Source: Candidatus Melainabacteria bacterium GWF2_37_15 (GTDB lineage: Bacteria; Cyanobacteriota; Vampirovibrionia; Gastranaerophilales; UBA9971). From it: DNA of 37,788 bases. Below, one piece after another: positions 1-9,031 of the stretch. The position numbers were made by a program, and so were the translations under genes. A model generated the notes under the pieces. It made no database searches. It had not been told where the DNA came from and was given only the letters and a program-made list of their open reading frames with translations. How positions within the stretch are numbered: the first letter of the stretch is position 1; each line of letters opens with the position of its first letter. The stretch is from positions 1-37,788 of the forward strand of contig MFRL01000015.1 of the NCBI GenBank assembly GCA_001784565.1, in the 5' to 3' direction.

Positions 1-54
1 TATGGATATACAAAATTGTTCCTCTAAACAATTGAAGGATTAAGGCAATTTATA

Positions 55-1065
55 GTGAAAAATAAACCAAAAATATTAATAGTAAGGCTAAGTGCAATAG
101 GTGATGTAGTACATTCCCTTCCGATTTTAAACATGTTACGAAAAAAATTTCCGGATTCTTTTATTGCTTGGGCGGTTGAAGAAAGGTCAGCAGATATATT
201 AGTTAATAACCCGCTTCTTGATAAAGTTTATATTTTTCCAAAAAAGAAATGGAATAAAAAAAGTTGGGCTGTGATTAAAGAAATAAGAAAAGAAAAGTTT
301 GACATAGCAATTGACCTTCAGGAACTCTTTAAAAGCGGAATAATTACTTTTTTAAGCGGAGCAAAGACACGAATTGCGCACGCAAAGACCAGGGAATTCG
401 CAGATATTTTCGTTAATGTTAAATTGCCTGCGCACGATACGTTTGACCACGAAAAACTTATAATAGAAAGATATCTGGAACCTGCTAAATACCTTGGAGC
501 TTCGGTCGATGAAGTTAAATTCAGCCTCCCTCCAATTGAGGACAGCATAAAAAGCAAGGTAAGCAGTTTGTTTGCCAGCCTGGAAAAAGAGATCGTAATT
601 TTTTCACCCGCAACCATCTGGTCAACAAAACATTGGCTGGAAAATTACTGGGCTGAGCTTCTTGATAAGCTCGTTGAAAAATACAATGTGGTTTTTATTG
701 GTAGTGCAAATGATAATGAGCTGATCCAAAGAATTACCAGCCACGCAAAAACAGATAATTACTTAAATCTTGCAGGAAAAACATCGTTGTTAGAACTTAT
801 AGAAATATTTAACAGGGCAAAATATGTAATAGCTCCTGATACTGGCCCTGCTCATATAGCAAATGCCACGCAGGTTCCTTCAATTATAATGATTTTCGGC
901 CCTACAGGGGTAAAAAGAACCCCGCCATACGGGGAAAAGCATTCCGCACTCTCAACAAGCCTGCCATGCCAGCCATGTTTCAAAAGAAATTGCCCGAGAA
1001 AAGATGTACCGCTTGAGTGCATGAAAAAAATTACACCGGATATGATTTTGGAAAAAATTTTTTAA
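55..1065 (+). CDS. GT9-family glycosyltransferase, heptosyltransferase I-like
   Basis: This 336-residue protein resembles the ADP-heptose:LPS heptosyltransferases (GT9, WaaC/WaaF type), which add heptose to the LPS core at the inner face of the cytoplasmic membrane. What is seen: an N-terminal KILIVRLSAIGDVVHSLP motif typical of the family, an ATIWSTKHW segment like WaaC, and a C-terminal donor-binding APDTGPAHIA motif followed by FGPTG. A Cys-rich tail (PCQPC..NCPR) follows the catalytic region. The start is GTG at 55, with TAAGG at 41-45 about nine bases upstream. The 54 bases before it probably hold the 3' tail of an upstream gene, but all three frames stop there and none can be chosen. 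Sugar and acceptor are inferred only; if correct, the cell has a lipid A-core outer leaflet. Confidence 0.85.
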   Translation: MKNKPKILIVRLSAIGDVVHSLPILNMLRKKFPDSFIAWAVEERSADILVNNPLLDKVYIFPKKKWNKKSWAVIKEIRKEKFDIAIDLQELFKSGIITFLSGAKTRIAHAKTREFADIFVNVKLPAHDTFDHEKLIIERYLEPAKYLGASVDEVKFSLPPIEDSIKSKVSSLFASLEKEIVIFSPATIWSTKHWLENYWAELLDKLVEKYNVVFIGSANDNELIQRITSHAKTDNYLNLAGKTSLLELIEIFNRAKYVIAPDTGPAHIANATQVPSIIMIFGPTGVKRTPPYGEKHSALSTSLPCQPCFKRNCPRKDVPLECMKKITPDMILEKIF

Positions 1066-1213
1066 GTTAAGAATGTTAAGAAAAAATTAATATTTTTTAA
1101 AAAAAAGAGCAATTTTCTGTAGAAGAGAGTTTTTATATATATAAGTATATATATTGTATATTAAAAATATCGAAACAGTAAGTAAAAACCAAATTAAATA
1201 GGAGAATAGAGAT

Positions 1214-1702
1214 ATGTGTGCAACAAATATCAAATTTGCCTCCCCGACAACAACATCGGGTTTTAATCCCCAGACAATGATGAATTTTATGCAGTCTGGT
1301 AATTTTTCAAGTATGATGTCTTCTATGATGAGTATGTTTACCGGTGGTGGTTCAACAAGTACATCAAAAACATCACAGCAGTCTTCATCTATTTTCCCAT
1401 CATCAACGTCATCCCCATACCCTGCCATATATGATTATCCAAACGCAGGCAGTGTGTTATCGCCTAACCACACTTTATATACTTTTATATCTGACACATA
1501 CGGTTTAATATCAAAATATAGATCCCCTGTTTACCAGCAGCCGCTTTCAGTAACATACGGACAGATGTATAATCCATATAACTCAATATCCAGCAGCAGC
1601 TACAATCCTCTGGACTGGACTGCTACTAATTCATATTACACCAACGGTATTAACCCTACGTATGGTGGTGGTATTAACTCCATGTATGGTGGTTACTACT
1701 AG
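1214..1702 (+). CDS. Ser/Tyr/Gly-rich orphan protein
   Basis: I do not recognise this 162-residue protein. It is low in complexity: a Met-rich segment (MMSSMMSMF), a Ser/Thr run, then a C-terminal half rich in Tyr, Asn, Ser and Gly ending in GGGINSMYGGYY. It has no signal peptide or membrane segment, and almost no Lys or Glu, so it is unlikely to be a globular enzyme. The start is supported by GGAG at 1201-1204, nine bases before the ATG. The N-terminus reads MCATNIKFAS, which fits the Phe-plus-small-residue tail shared by other orphans in this window. It stands alone, with about 150 bases of very AT-rich DNA upstream and a strong hairpin downstream, so it is probably monocistronic. A surface, fibre-like or aggregation-prone role would be a guess. 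Confidence 0.75.
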   Translation: MCATNIKFASPTTTSGFNPQTMMNFMQSGNFSSMMSSMMSMFTGGGSTSTSKTSQQSSSIFPSSTSSPYPAIYDYPNAGSVLSPNHTLYTFISDTYGLISKYRSPVYQQPLSVTYGQMYNPYNSISSSSYNPLDWTATNSYYTNGINPTYGGGINSMYGGYY

Positions 1703-1725
1703 TAATATTTGAAATTGCTTTAATT

Positions 1726-1754
1726 GTTGAGGGCTGCCACTGGCAGCCCTCAAC
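1726..1754 (+). terminator. perfect 13-bp hairpin after the 1214-1702 gene
   Basis: GTTGAGGGCTGCC at 1726-1738 and its exact complement at 1742-1754 are separated by a three-base loop. It begins 24 bases after the stop codon. Only a weak T-rich stretch follows, so it may act as an intrinsic terminator or as a 3'-end-protecting hairpin. Confidence 0.6.
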
Positions 1755-1781
1755 TTATGTTTATTATAAACTAGAAATATT

Positions 1782-2612
1782 ATGGAAAAGATTGTTGAAA
1801 TAAATTGTTTGGAACATATATACCCGGACAGGACAAGGCTGGAAATTTGTGGTATTGAGCTGTTTGTTGGCCGCGGGGAGCGAGTTGCGGTACTTGGTCC
1901 CAGCGGTTCAGGTAAAACTACCCTGTTAAAGCATATTGTTGGTTTGTTAACACCCTCAAACGGATTGGTAAAGGTTTTTGGAGTTGACCCCGCAAAAGAA
2001 TACAAAAAAATCAGGCAAAAAATTGGTGTAATTCTTCAAAATGTTGAGGAACAGCTTATAGGTCCGACTGTTTTGGAAGATGTGATGTTCTCACCTTTGA
2101 ATTATGGCTATTCAAAAGAACAGGCTGAACAAATGGCTGAAAAAGTTCTTTCTGAGCTTGAAATTACGCATTTAAAACATAAAATTATTCACTATTTATC
2201 CGGCGGTGAAAAGCGTAAAGTTGCTCTTGCGGGCGCGCTGGTTATGAAGCCTGAATTGCTTGTGTTGGATGAACCGTTTGCAGGGCTTGATATAAAGACT
2301 GAAAAAACTTATATAAAGTTGATTAAGGATTATTCACAGGAAAATAATATAAGCGTTATCGTTTCTCTGCATAACGTGGAACTGGTTTCAGAATTTGCAG
2401 ACACTGTGTATTTAATTTCATCCAGGGATAATGCCATTAAAAAAGGCACACCTGCTGAAATATTTTCCCAGCCTGCTGAATTACAAAAATTTAACCTTGA
2501 GGAGCCTGTTATGGTAAAATTGTTTAATAGGCTGAAACAAAGTGGTCTTGATGTAAAAATACCTGTGAATGTTGATGAAGCAACCCAAATCATACAAAAT
2601 CTTTGTCATTAA
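1782..2612 (+). CDS. ABC transporter ATP-binding protein, ECF/CbiO-like
   Basis: A 276-residue ATPase of the ABC superfamily. Seen: Walker A GPSGSGKT (residues 39-46), Q-loop Gln86, signature LSGGE (139-143), Walker B LLVLDEP (159-165), D-loop GLD and switch His197. The sequence after Walker A and the approximately 70-residue C-terminal extension resemble the energy-coupling-factor and cobalt/nickel ATPases (EcfA, CbiO, NikO), which energise uptake of metals or vitamins. No T component, substrate-binding S component or permease lies next to it, so the transporter partners must be elsewhere or the gene is an orphan. The next gene starts inside its 3' end, implying translational coupling. The start codon has only a weak ribosome-binding site. 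Confidence 0.88.
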   Translation: MEKIVEINCLEHIYPDRTRLEICGIELFVGRGERVAVLGPSGSGKTTLLKHIVGLLTPSNGLVKVFGVDPAKEYKKIRQKIGVILQNVEEQLIGPTVLEDVMFSPLNYGYSKEQAEQMAEKVLSELEITHLKHKIIHYLSGGEKRKVALAGALVMKPELLVLDEPFAGLDIKTEKTYIKLIKDYSQENNISVIVSLHNVELVSEFADTVYLISSRDNAIKKGTPAEIFSQPAELQKFNLEEPVMVKLFNRLKQSGLDVKIPVNVDEATQIIQNLCH

Positions 2613-3576
2613 CCCCATAAGCATAATCGGGGATCTGCTATTGAGAGGGATTGCCCGGGGGTTTGAAAAAATGGGACATAAAACCCTTATGATGGATGTC
2701 AGGGAGCTTGATGAAACAAAGATAAAAGAATTTAACCCTGATTTTGTGCTTGGAATGGATTATGCACACCTGATAAACAGTGATGCAGAGCAGATAGTAA
2801 AAGATTTAAACGTGCCTGTTGCTCACTTTTTTATTGATGATCCAAATTCCACATTTGCGCATTCCGGTGATTTAACGCTTTATGACAGGCTTGGTGCAAC
2901 TAAAGGTATTGTTTTTTGCTGGGATGAAACGTTTTTAAAAGATTTTAAGAATGAGGCATATTATTTACCGACTGGCATAGATTTTGGCGTGTATAAACAG
3001 CCCGACCCATCTGTAAAAATTGAAAAATCAACCATACTTTTTGCTGGAAGACCGCTCACTGATAAACGAGAGCAAATAATTGCGCATGTTGTGAGAAATT
3101 TTCCGGGAATGTTAAGTATTTATTCATACAAAGCTCACTTTGATCGCAGTATTGAGGCCATGCTTGAAAAAGGATTCCTGAATGAAAATGAAATTGAAGA
3201 ATATAAAAAATGCTACAAAGGCTTTTTGCAGGGAGAAAAGGAACTTGCAGCAGCGTATCATAATTGTGACATCGTATTAAACATCACAATGGAGCAGGGG
3301 CCTGCCAGTATGAATTCCAGGGTGCTGGAAGCGCTTGCAACAGGGACTTTCTTGCTGACGGACTATGTTGAAGATACCGCAAAATATTTTGAAGAAAATA
3401 GGGATTTTGTTTTTTATAGAAATCTGGACGATTTAACTGAAAAAATCAGGCTATATCTCAAAAATCCTGATTTAAGGCGCCAAGTTGCAGGAAATGGACA
3501 AAAAAAAGTTGAAGAAAACCATACACTTTACAATAGGGCTGAAAAAATCATTCAGTTAATGGAGAAATATCTTTAA
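2569..3576 (+). CDS. CgeB-like glycosyltransferase
   Basis: A 335-residue protein that resembles the CgeB/DUF3880 group of GT-B glycosyltransferases. The N-terminal half has a Rossmann-like start (KIFVINPISIIGDLLLRGIARG) and HFFIDDPNSTF, as in DUF3880. The C-terminal half has ILFAGRP and the family's donor-binding stretch SMNSRVLEALATGTFLLTDY. It probably transfers a sugar onto a protein or envelope polymer. Substrate is unknown. It overlaps the 3' end of the ABC ATPase gene by 44 bases, or 38 if the second in-frame ATG at 2575 is used; neither start has a clear Shine-Dalgarno. Co-transcription with the ATPase is likely, but the pairing does not match a known transporter-glycosylase cassette. 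Confidence 0.75.
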   Translation: MLMKQPKSYKIFVINPISIIGDLLLRGIARGFEKMGHKTLMMDVRELDETKIKEFNPDFVLGMDYAHLINSDAEQIVKDLNVPVAHFFIDDPNSTFAHSGDLTLYDRLGATKGIVFCWDETFLKDFKNEAYYLPTGIDFGVYKQPDPSVKIEKSTILFAGRPLTDKREQIIAHVVRNFPGMLSIYSYKAHFDRSIEAMLEKGFLNENEIEEYKKCYKGFLQGEKELAAAYHNCDIVLNITMEQGPASMNSRVLEALATGTFLLTDYVEDTAKYFEENRDFVFYRNLDDLTEKIRLYLKNPDLRRQVAGNGQKKVEENHTLYNRAEKIIQLMEKYL

Positions 3577-3636
3577 TCAGATATAAATATTTTTGTGATA
3601 TTATTATAAACGGGAATTGCTATACAGGAGATTATT

Positions 3637-4107
3637 ATGAAAATGCTTGAACTTGACAAAGACGTGGTTGAAATATCAAGTAAGTATGGTAAATCAAAAG
3701 ACCATTTACTGCGCATTCTTCAGGATTTGGTTGCTAAAAAAGGCTACCTTACAGAAAAAATAGTTAGGGATTTGGCTAAAGATATGAATATTAGCCCAAA
3801 TGAAGTTTATTCTGTGGCTACATTTTACTCTTTTATTAAAACAAAGCCAACCGGCAAGTACGTAATAAGGATATGCCAGACCATAAGCTGTGATCTCGCC
3901 GGAAAAGAAGAAATTATAAAAGCGCTGGAAAAAGAATTAAGAATCAAGTGCGGACAGACAACAGATGACATGCTGTTTACTCTTGAGACCACAAATTGTA
4001 TGGGAATGTGCGATCAGGGGCCTGCTATGCTCGTGAATGATGAAGTTTACACAAAAATGGATTCTATAAAAGCTATTGAACTTATAAGAGAATATAAAAC
4101 AAAATAA
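3637..4107 (+). CDS. hndA: NAD-linked [FeFe] hydrogenase, NuoE-like subunit
   Basis: A 156-residue thioredoxin-fold [2Fe-2S] protein, the 24-kDa/NuoE-like subunit of a multimeric [FeFe] hydrogenase (HndA in Desulfovibrio, HydC in Thermotoga). It passes electrons between the flavin subunit and the catalytic subunit in the cytoplasm. Seen: an N-terminal helical region with SPNEVYSVATFYSFI, then the four cluster cysteines as CQTISC (CX4C) and TTNCMGMCDQGPAM (CX3C). Length matches the family. AGGAG at 3626-3630 lies six bases before the ATG. It is the first gene of a three-gene operon, 12 bases ahead of hndC. The upstream 60 bases contain TATAAA at 3605-3610 but no convincing -35. Confidence 0.93.
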   Translation: MKMLELDKDVVEISSKYGKSKDHLLRILQDLVAKKGYLTEKIVRDLAKDMNISPNEVYSVATFYSFIKTKPTGKYVIRICQTISCDLAGKEEIIKALEKELRIKCGQTTDDMLFTLETTNCMGMCDQGPAMLVNDEVYTKMDSIKAIELIREYKTK

Positions 4108-4119
4108 TAGGAGATAAAA

Positions 4120-5277
4120 ATGCAGAGAAGTTGTTTACTTTCACCGGGTTGTAAATGTAATGAAGCATTTGAAAAGGCATTTTCCTATACACCTGAAGAA
4201 ATTATAAATATAATCAAGGATTCAGGCTTAAGAGGAAGAGGCGGCGCAGGTTTCCCAACAGGTATGAAGTGGGAATTTGCCGCAAAAGCCGCAGGGGAAA
4301 AGAAATATGTTGTATGTAACGCTGACGAGGGAGAACCAGGAACGTTTAAGGACAGGGTTCTTCTAACAGACAGTTTAGACAAATTAGTTCAGGGGATGGC
4401 TATTGCAGGTTATGCGATAGGCGCAAATTACGGTATCCTTTACCTTAGAAGTGAATACAAATGGATGCTGAATGACCTGAATGCTAAATTTAATGAATTT
4501 AAAAATCAGAACTATCTTGGCAATAACATTATGGGCAAAGGGTTTGATTTTGATATAGAAATTAAGCTGAATGCAGGCGCGTATGTATGCGGAGAAGAAA
4601 CCGCACTTATAGAATCAATGGAAGGCAAAAGAGGAGAGCCAAGAAACAAGCCTCCATTCCCTGTGCAATCAGGCTACATGGGCTATCCTACAGTAATTAA
4701 TAACGTGGAAACGCTGTGCAACATTCCATACATTCTTGAACATGGCGTTGCTGAATTTAAAAAATACGGTACAGAAAGGTCTTGTGGGACAAAATTATTC
4801 AGTATTTCCGGTGATTGCGCAAAACCAGGCGTGTATGAAATGGATTTAGGCATAACAATCCGTGAAATGCTTGAAATGGTTGGCGCTTCAAACACAAAAG
4901 CCGTACAAATCGGCGGCGCATCCGGGTCTACCGCAGGTGAAAAAGATTTTGACAAGACAATATGCTTTGAAGGGTTCCCTCCGGGCGGCTCAATAATCAT
5001 CTTTAATAAATCACGCAATATGGCCCGTGTGCTTAAAAACTTCATTCATTTCTTTGAAGAAGAATCCTGCGGTCAATGTACACCTTGCAGGGAAGGCACA
5101 AGAAGGCTTAAAGAAGCTGTCGACAGAATTGAACGTGGAGAAAAACTCAGCGACGAGGATATGAATACAATGCTTGAACTGGCAGAAGTTATGAAAAATT
5201 CGTCCAAATGTGGGCTTGGCCAGACAGCGGCTAATCCTTTTGTAGACATACTAGGAAAATTCAGAGAAGATTTTTAG
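4120..5277 (+). CDS. hndC: NAD-linked [FeFe] hydrogenase, NuoF-like flavin subunit (short form)
   Basis: A 385-residue NuoF/HydB-type subunit that binds FMN, NAD(H) and one [4Fe-4S] cluster. Seen: LRGRGGAGFPTGMKW (FMN/NAD site), NADEGEPGTFKDR, GAYVCGEETALIESMEG, and the cluster motif SCGQCTPCREGT with a distal Cys in SSKCGLGQ. Most HydB/HndC proteins are nearly 600 residues, with an N-terminal thioredoxin-like [2Fe-2S] domain and a C-terminal 2[4Fe-4S] ferredoxin domain. Both are absent here: the protein stops at FREDF and begins just before the flavin domain with an unusual Cys-rich lead (RSCLLSPGCKC). An in-frame TAG just upstream rules out a longer start. AGGAG lies just before the ATG. 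No HndB gene is present. Reduced architecture is a direct observation; its functional effect is inference. Confidence 0.92.
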   Translation: MQRSCLLSPGCKCNEAFEKAFSYTPEEIINIIKDSGLRGRGGAGFPTGMKWEFAAKAAGEKKYVVCNADEGEPGTFKDRVLLTDSLDKLVQGMAIAGYAIGANYGILYLRSEYKWMLNDLNAKFNEFKNQNYLGNNIMGKGFDFDIEIKLNAGAYVCGEETALIESMEGKRGEPRNKPPFPVQSGYMGYPTVINNVETLCNIPYILEHGVAEFKKYGTERSCGTKLFSISGDCAKPGVYEMDLGITIREMLEMVGASNTKAVQIGGASGSTAGEKDFDKTICFEGFPPGGSIIIFNKSRNMARVLKNFIHFFEEESCGQCTPCREGTRRLKEAVDRIERGEKLSDEDMNTMLELAEVMKNSSKCGLGQTAANPFVDILGKFREDF

Positions 5278-5304
5278 GATTCTTAATTTAGAAGGAGAAA
5301 TATA

Positions 5305-7098
5305 ATGCAAACAGCTGTAGAAAGCAAGCTAACTGTAAGCATAAACGGTAAAGAATTTGACGCAAGAAAAGGAGAAACTATACTCCAGCTTGCAAAAAGA
5401 AATGACATAAATATTCCAACATTGTGCAATCACGCAGACCTTTGCGAATCAGGTAACTGCCGCATGTGCGTGGTGGAAGTTGAAGGGCAGAGAGTACTTC
5501 AGGCATCATGTACCACCCCTGTAGCAGAAAGAATGGTAATCCGCACAAATACCAGAAAAGTCCGCAAAACCAGGCAAATGATTATAGAATTGCTTTTGGC
5601 AGAACACGTTGGCGACTGTCAGACCTGCAAGAGAAATACAAACTGCGAATTGCAGGATTTAGCGGCTGAATATGGTATTGAAGAAGTGAGATTTGGCAAA
5701 TCCCAGGAAAAAAGATATGAAGTTGATACCCGCACCCCAATCGTAAGAGATAATGATAAGTGTATACTGTGCCGCAGATGTACTCAGGTGTGCGAGGAAA
5801 TCCAGGGCGTTGAAGCAATCAAGCCTATGGGTAGGGGAAAAGATACTGACATTGGGTGTCTTTTCGGTCTTCCTCTTGATGAAACAACCTGTGTATTCTG
5901 TGGCCAGTGCATCAACCGCTGCCCAACCGGCGCTCTTACAGAAAGAGATGCTACAAAAGAAGTATGGAAAGCTATTGATGATCCGACAAAACACGTTGTT
6001 GTACAGACGGCTCCTGCTATTAGAGCAGCTCTTGCAGAAGAATTCGATATTCCTCCGGGAGAAAGAGTAACCGGAAAAATGGCTTCTGCGCTTAAAATGA
6101 TTGGGTTTGACACAGTGTTTGATACTGATTTTACTGCTGATTTAACCATTATTGAAGAAGGAACCGAGCTTTTAACAAGACTTAAAAAAGCTCTTGTTGA
6201 AAAATCACAGGTTGCATTGCCAATGTTCACATCCTGCTCACCAGGCTGGATTAACTACATTGAACATTACTATCCTGATTTGCTGCCTAATCTTTCAACA
6301 TGTAAATCCCCGCAGCAGATGTTTGGTGCGCTTATAAAAACATATTATGCCCAGAAAAAAGGTGTTGATCCTAAAAATATAGTTTCTGTATCAGTAATGC
6401 CTTGTACAGCTAAGAAATTTGAAGCTGACAGGCCGGAAATGTATGATAGCGGCTACAAAGACGTTGACCATGTCCTCACTACAAGAGAGCTTGCAAGAAT
6501 GATCAAGCAGGCAGGTATAGACCTTATGGACCTTCAGGACAGTGAATTTGACGATCCAATGGGCATATCTACCGGTGCAGCCGTTATATTCGGAGCTACA
6601 GGCGGTGTTATGGAAGCTGCTATCAGAACAGCTTACGAACTCGTAACCGGTAGGGAAGTACCGTTTGCAAACCTCGACATCAGACCTGTCCGAGGAATGG
6701 AAGGCATCAGGGAAGCTTCCCTCACCATTACTGATCCGCTTCCTGAATGGAGCTTCCTCAACGGTGCAGAAGTAAAAGTCGCAATTGCTCACAGCCTGAC
6801 TAAAGCAAGAATGCTTATGGACAAAGTAAGAGCAGGAGAAGCAACATATCACTTCATAGAAGTTATGGCCTGTCCTGGAGGATGTCTTGGAGGCGGCGGA
6901 CAGCCTATTCCAACCAGCCCTGAAATCAGGGAAAAACGTGCTCAGGCAATTTACACAGAAGACGGCGCTATGAAGCTCAGAAAATCTCATGAAAACCCTG
7001 CTGTTAAGGTGTTATATGAGGAATTCCTCAAAGAGCCTAACGGCCACAAGTCACATGAGCTTTTACACACAAAATACACGCCAAAAGATACTTGGTAA
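5305..7098 (+). CDS. hndD: [FeFe] hydrogenase catalytic subunit
   Basis: A 597-residue group A hydrogenase that interconverts protons and H2, probably with NADH as donor through the two preceding subunits. Domains in order: plant-type [2Fe-2S] ferredoxin (C41, C52, C55, C69); His-ligated [4Fe-4S] cluster (H101, C105, C108, C114); two [4Fe-4S] clusters (CILCRRCTQVC and CVFCGQCINRCP); and the H-cluster domain with signatures TSCSPGW (C311), MPCTAKKFE (C367) and MACPGGCLGGGGQP (C523, C527). The small-subunit C-terminus is present, ending in KSHELLHTKY. Every ligand is intact. An AGAAGGAG ribosome-binding site precedes the ATG. The HydEFG maturases needed for the H-cluster are not in this window. 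Confidence 0.97.
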   Translation: MQTAVESKLTVSINGKEFDARKGETILQLAKRNDINIPTLCNHADLCESGNCRMCVVEVEGQRVLQASCTTPVAERMVIRTNTRKVRKTRQMIIELLLAEHVGDCQTCKRNTNCELQDLAAEYGIEEVRFGKSQEKRYEVDTRTPIVRDNDKCILCRRCTQVCEEIQGVEAIKPMGRGKDTDIGCLFGLPLDETTCVFCGQCINRCPTGALTERDATKEVWKAIDDPTKHVVVQTAPAIRAALAEEFDIPPGERVTGKMASALKMIGFDTVFDTDFTADLTIIEEGTELLTRLKKALVEKSQVALPMFTSCSPGWINYIEHYYPDLLPNLSTCKSPQQMFGALIKTYYAQKKGVDPKNIVSVSVMPCTAKKFEADRPEMYDSGYKDVDHVLTTRELARMIKQAGIDLMDLQDSEFDDPMGISTGAAVIFGATGGVMEAAIRTAYELVTGREVPFANLDIRPVRGMEGIREASLTITDPLPEWSFLNGAEVKVAIAHSLTKARMLMDKVRAGEATYHFIEVMACPGGCLGGGGQPIPTSPEIREKRAQAIYTEDGAMKLRKSHENPAVKVLYEEFLKEPNGHKSHELLHTKYTPKDTW

Positions 7099-7107
7099 GT
7101 AATAATA

Positions 7108-7139
7108 AAAAAAATCCTCTCGTACGAGAGGATTTTTTT
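7108..7139. terminator. bidirectional intrinsic terminator
   Basis: A perfect 32-bp palindrome: seven A, TCCTCTCG, its complement CGAGAGGA and seven T, centred at 7123/7124. It has a U-run on either strand, ends the hnd operon on the plus strand, and overlaps the stop codon (7138-7140) of the convergent minus-strand hydrolase gene. Confidence 0.92.
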
Positions 7140-7956
7140 AAAGGTTTTCAATAAATTCTAAAACCGCTGCATCCTGCCAGCCAGTATCATTATGATCACC
7201 GGTTTCTGAAAGGAAAAGTTCAGCATTTTTATTGAGTTTTGATAGAGTTATTCCCATTTCATAAGGCACAATTGTGTCTTTTTTCCCGTGCAAAATAAGC
7301 ATTGGTGATTTAATCAGGCTAACTTTTGCCTTTGAATTAAATTTCTGGGTTATTGTCAGGGAATTATAAATGAAATCTCTCGTAAAATTGCTTACAGGGT
7401 CACCAAGGTCATCATTTTTAATCCTGTAATCCCGCATGTCCTCTACACTGGTGAACCCGCCTTCTGTTATAACACCTTTAAAATTAATATCCTTAGCTGT
7501 ATCGATCACAATCGCAGCACCTAATGAATGCCCCCAAATAACGATATTTTCAGGCTTTAAGTTCAAATATTTAATAAAAGACCTTACATCTGAATAAATC
7601 CCTCGCTCGTCGGGAGAACCGTCACTTTTGCCATATCCCCTATAATCAAGGGCATATACTTCATAACCCTTTTTTTCAAGAAATACCAGCTTTTTCTGAA
7701 GCTTTTCAAGGGTTACATTCCCTTCATTTCCGTGACAAAAGATTATTATCGGTGATTTTTTGTTACCTTTTATGTGTAAATACGATAATTTCAGGTTGTT
7801 AGGCGTGGAAAAATCGTGGATTTCAGCATTAAGAATCAACGGACTTAATGTTTTTGAGGGTTTATAAATAATATTTTTTTCTATTTCGCCGCTCAGGGAA
7901 AGGAAAAAACTTGATACAAATATAATTACGAGTTTAATACAAGCAATTAAGAGCAT
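7138..7956 (-). CDS. membrane-anchored alpha/beta hydrolase (ABHD13/17-like)
   Basis: A 272-residue serine hydrolase of the alpha/beta fold. Seen: an N-terminal hydrophobic segment (residues about 2-22) that would anchor it in the membrane or act as a signal; the oxyanion region FCHGNEGN; YALDYRGYGKSDG; nucleophile elbow GHSLGAA; an acidic residue in LHGKKDTIVP; and the catalytic His near SETGDHND. The pattern matches the BEM46/ABHD13 group of esterases or thioesterases, whose bacterial substrates are mostly unknown. It starts inside the end of aroB (23-base overlap), so it is the last gene of the aroF-aroB transcript. Its stop codon lies inside the shared terminator. No link to aromatic synthesis is evident. 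Confidence 0.83.
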   Translation of the reverse strand: MLLIACIKLVIIFVSSFFLSLSGEIEKNIIYKPSKTLSPLILNAEIHDFSTPNNLKLSYLHIKGNKKSPIIIFCHGNEGNVTLEKLQKKLVFLEKKGYEVYALDYRGYGKSDGSPDERGIYSDVRSFIKYLNLKPENIVIWGHSLGAAIVIDTAKDINFKGVITEGGFTSVEDMRDYRIKNDDLGDPVSNFTRDFIYNSLTITQKFNSKAKVSLIKSPMLILHGKKDTIVPYEMGITLSKLNKNAELFLSETGDHNDTGWQDAAVLEFIENL

Positions 7957-9031
7957 CTATAAGTTCTTCTTTTGTTATATCGTCAAATATTCCGACTTTT
8001 GCCTCGCCTATAGGCAACACAAACCGTAATTTGCCTGATACCACCTTTTTGTCTACCTGCATCGCATCGCAAAGATAATCCTGGGGGATAAAGATGCTTA
8101 TTTTATAGTCCATTTTGTATGAATCAAGCAGGTTCATGCATTTTTGGTAATAATCTTCTTTAATTAGTTCCTTGTTTTTGGCGATTATAAAGGCGCCTCG
8201 CATACCTATTGCTACTGCCTGGCCGTGATTAATGCCACTGTAGCAGTAAGATTTTTCTATTGCATGGCCGATAGTATGGCCAAAATTTAAAATAGCCCGC
8301 AACCCTGCTTCTTTTTCATCTTTATTAACCACAGCTGCTTTGAGTTCGCAGCAGTATTTTATAAGTTCAGGTGAAACGCTTCTGTTTTTATCCAGATAAT
8401 CAATAAACGGAACACCTAAATTTTCACTCAATCCGCACGTTTTCTCAATAAAACCATATTTTAAAACCTCTGCAAGTCCGACTTTAAGTTCAGTTTCGCT
8501 TAACGTGTTAAGAGTGCTGATATCTGTAATTACTGCTTTTGGCTGGTAGAAATTCCCGATTAGGTTTTTACCGAGAGCGTGATTTATTGCGACTTTTCCG
8601 CCAATAGATGAATCCACCTGCGCAAGGAGAGTAGTAGGGATCTGTATAAAATCTATTCCCCGTAAATATGTAGCAGCAGCAAACCCTGTGATATCACCTA
8701 TGACCCCGCCCCCCAGGGCAATAAGTGCATCTTTCCTTTCCAGTTTCAGTTCAATTGCTCGTGTCCAGATTAATTCCAGGGATTTTATGTTTTTATGTTC
8801 CTCCCCTTCTTCAATCAGTAAAAAATGAGCGTTAAACCCCTCATTAGTAGGGGATTGCATTACTTTTTCCCCATATAATGCGTGGACAGTTTTGTTTGAT
8901 ACAAGGAGTAGGTTTTTAGCCTTTGTGTATTGCTTTATATAGCTGCCTGTATCTTTAAGAATGTTACTTCCAATAAATATGGGGTAACTATAGGCTGTAG
9001 TTGCCGGGATTTTAACTGTTACTGTTTGCAT
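7934..9031 (-). CDS. aroB: 3-dehydroquinate synthase
   Basis: This 365-residue protein is AroB, the NAD- and metal-dependent enzyme that cyclises DAHP to 3-dehydroquinate, step two of the shikimate pathway. Seen: the NAD-binding signature [23 protein letters not shown], the substrate-site segment [20 protein letters not shown], and metal-ligand regions [11 protein letters not shown] and [11 protein letters not shown]. Length is normal. The start overlaps the end of the DAHP synthase gene by 13 bases, so the two first enzymes of the pathway are translationally coupled. The other shikimate genes are not in this window. Confidence 0.96.
   Translation of the reverse strand: MQTVTVKIPATTAYSYPIFIGSNILKDTGSYIKQYTKAKNLLLVSNKTVHALYGEKVMQSPTNEGFNAHFLLIEEGEEHKNIKSLELIWTRAIELKLERKDALIALGGGVIGDITGFAAATYLRGIDFIQIPTTLLAQVDSSIGGKVAINHALGKNLIGNFYQPKAVITDISTLNTLSETELKVGLAEVLKYGFIEKTCGLSENLGVPFIDYLDKNRSVSPELIKYCCELKAAVVNKDEKEAGLRAILNFGHTIGHAIEKSYCYSGINHGQAVAIGMRGAFIIAKNKELIKEDYYQKCMNLLDSYKMDYKISIFIPQDYLCDAMQVDKKVVSGKLRFVLPIGEAKVGIFDDITKEELIDALNCLY

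Noticed and set aside
1-54. 3' end of an upstream gene
   Set aside because: All three plus-strand frames stop within 45 bases and none can be preferred.
1087-1428. 113-residue minus-strand frame over the Ser/Tyr-rich gene
   Set aside because: The plus-strand frame has a good ribosome-binding site and terminator; the minus frame is a mirror of its Ser/Thr codons.
3593-3612. Possible Rex (redox) operator TTGTGATATTATTATAA before the hydrogenase operon
   Set aside because: Only one half-site (TTGTGA) matches; the second half is not a TCACAA-type inverted copy.
6391-6990. 199-residue minus-strand frame
   Set aside because: It lies entirely antisense to the hydrogenase catalytic subunit, whose motifs are intact, and has no ribosome-binding site or recognisable domain.
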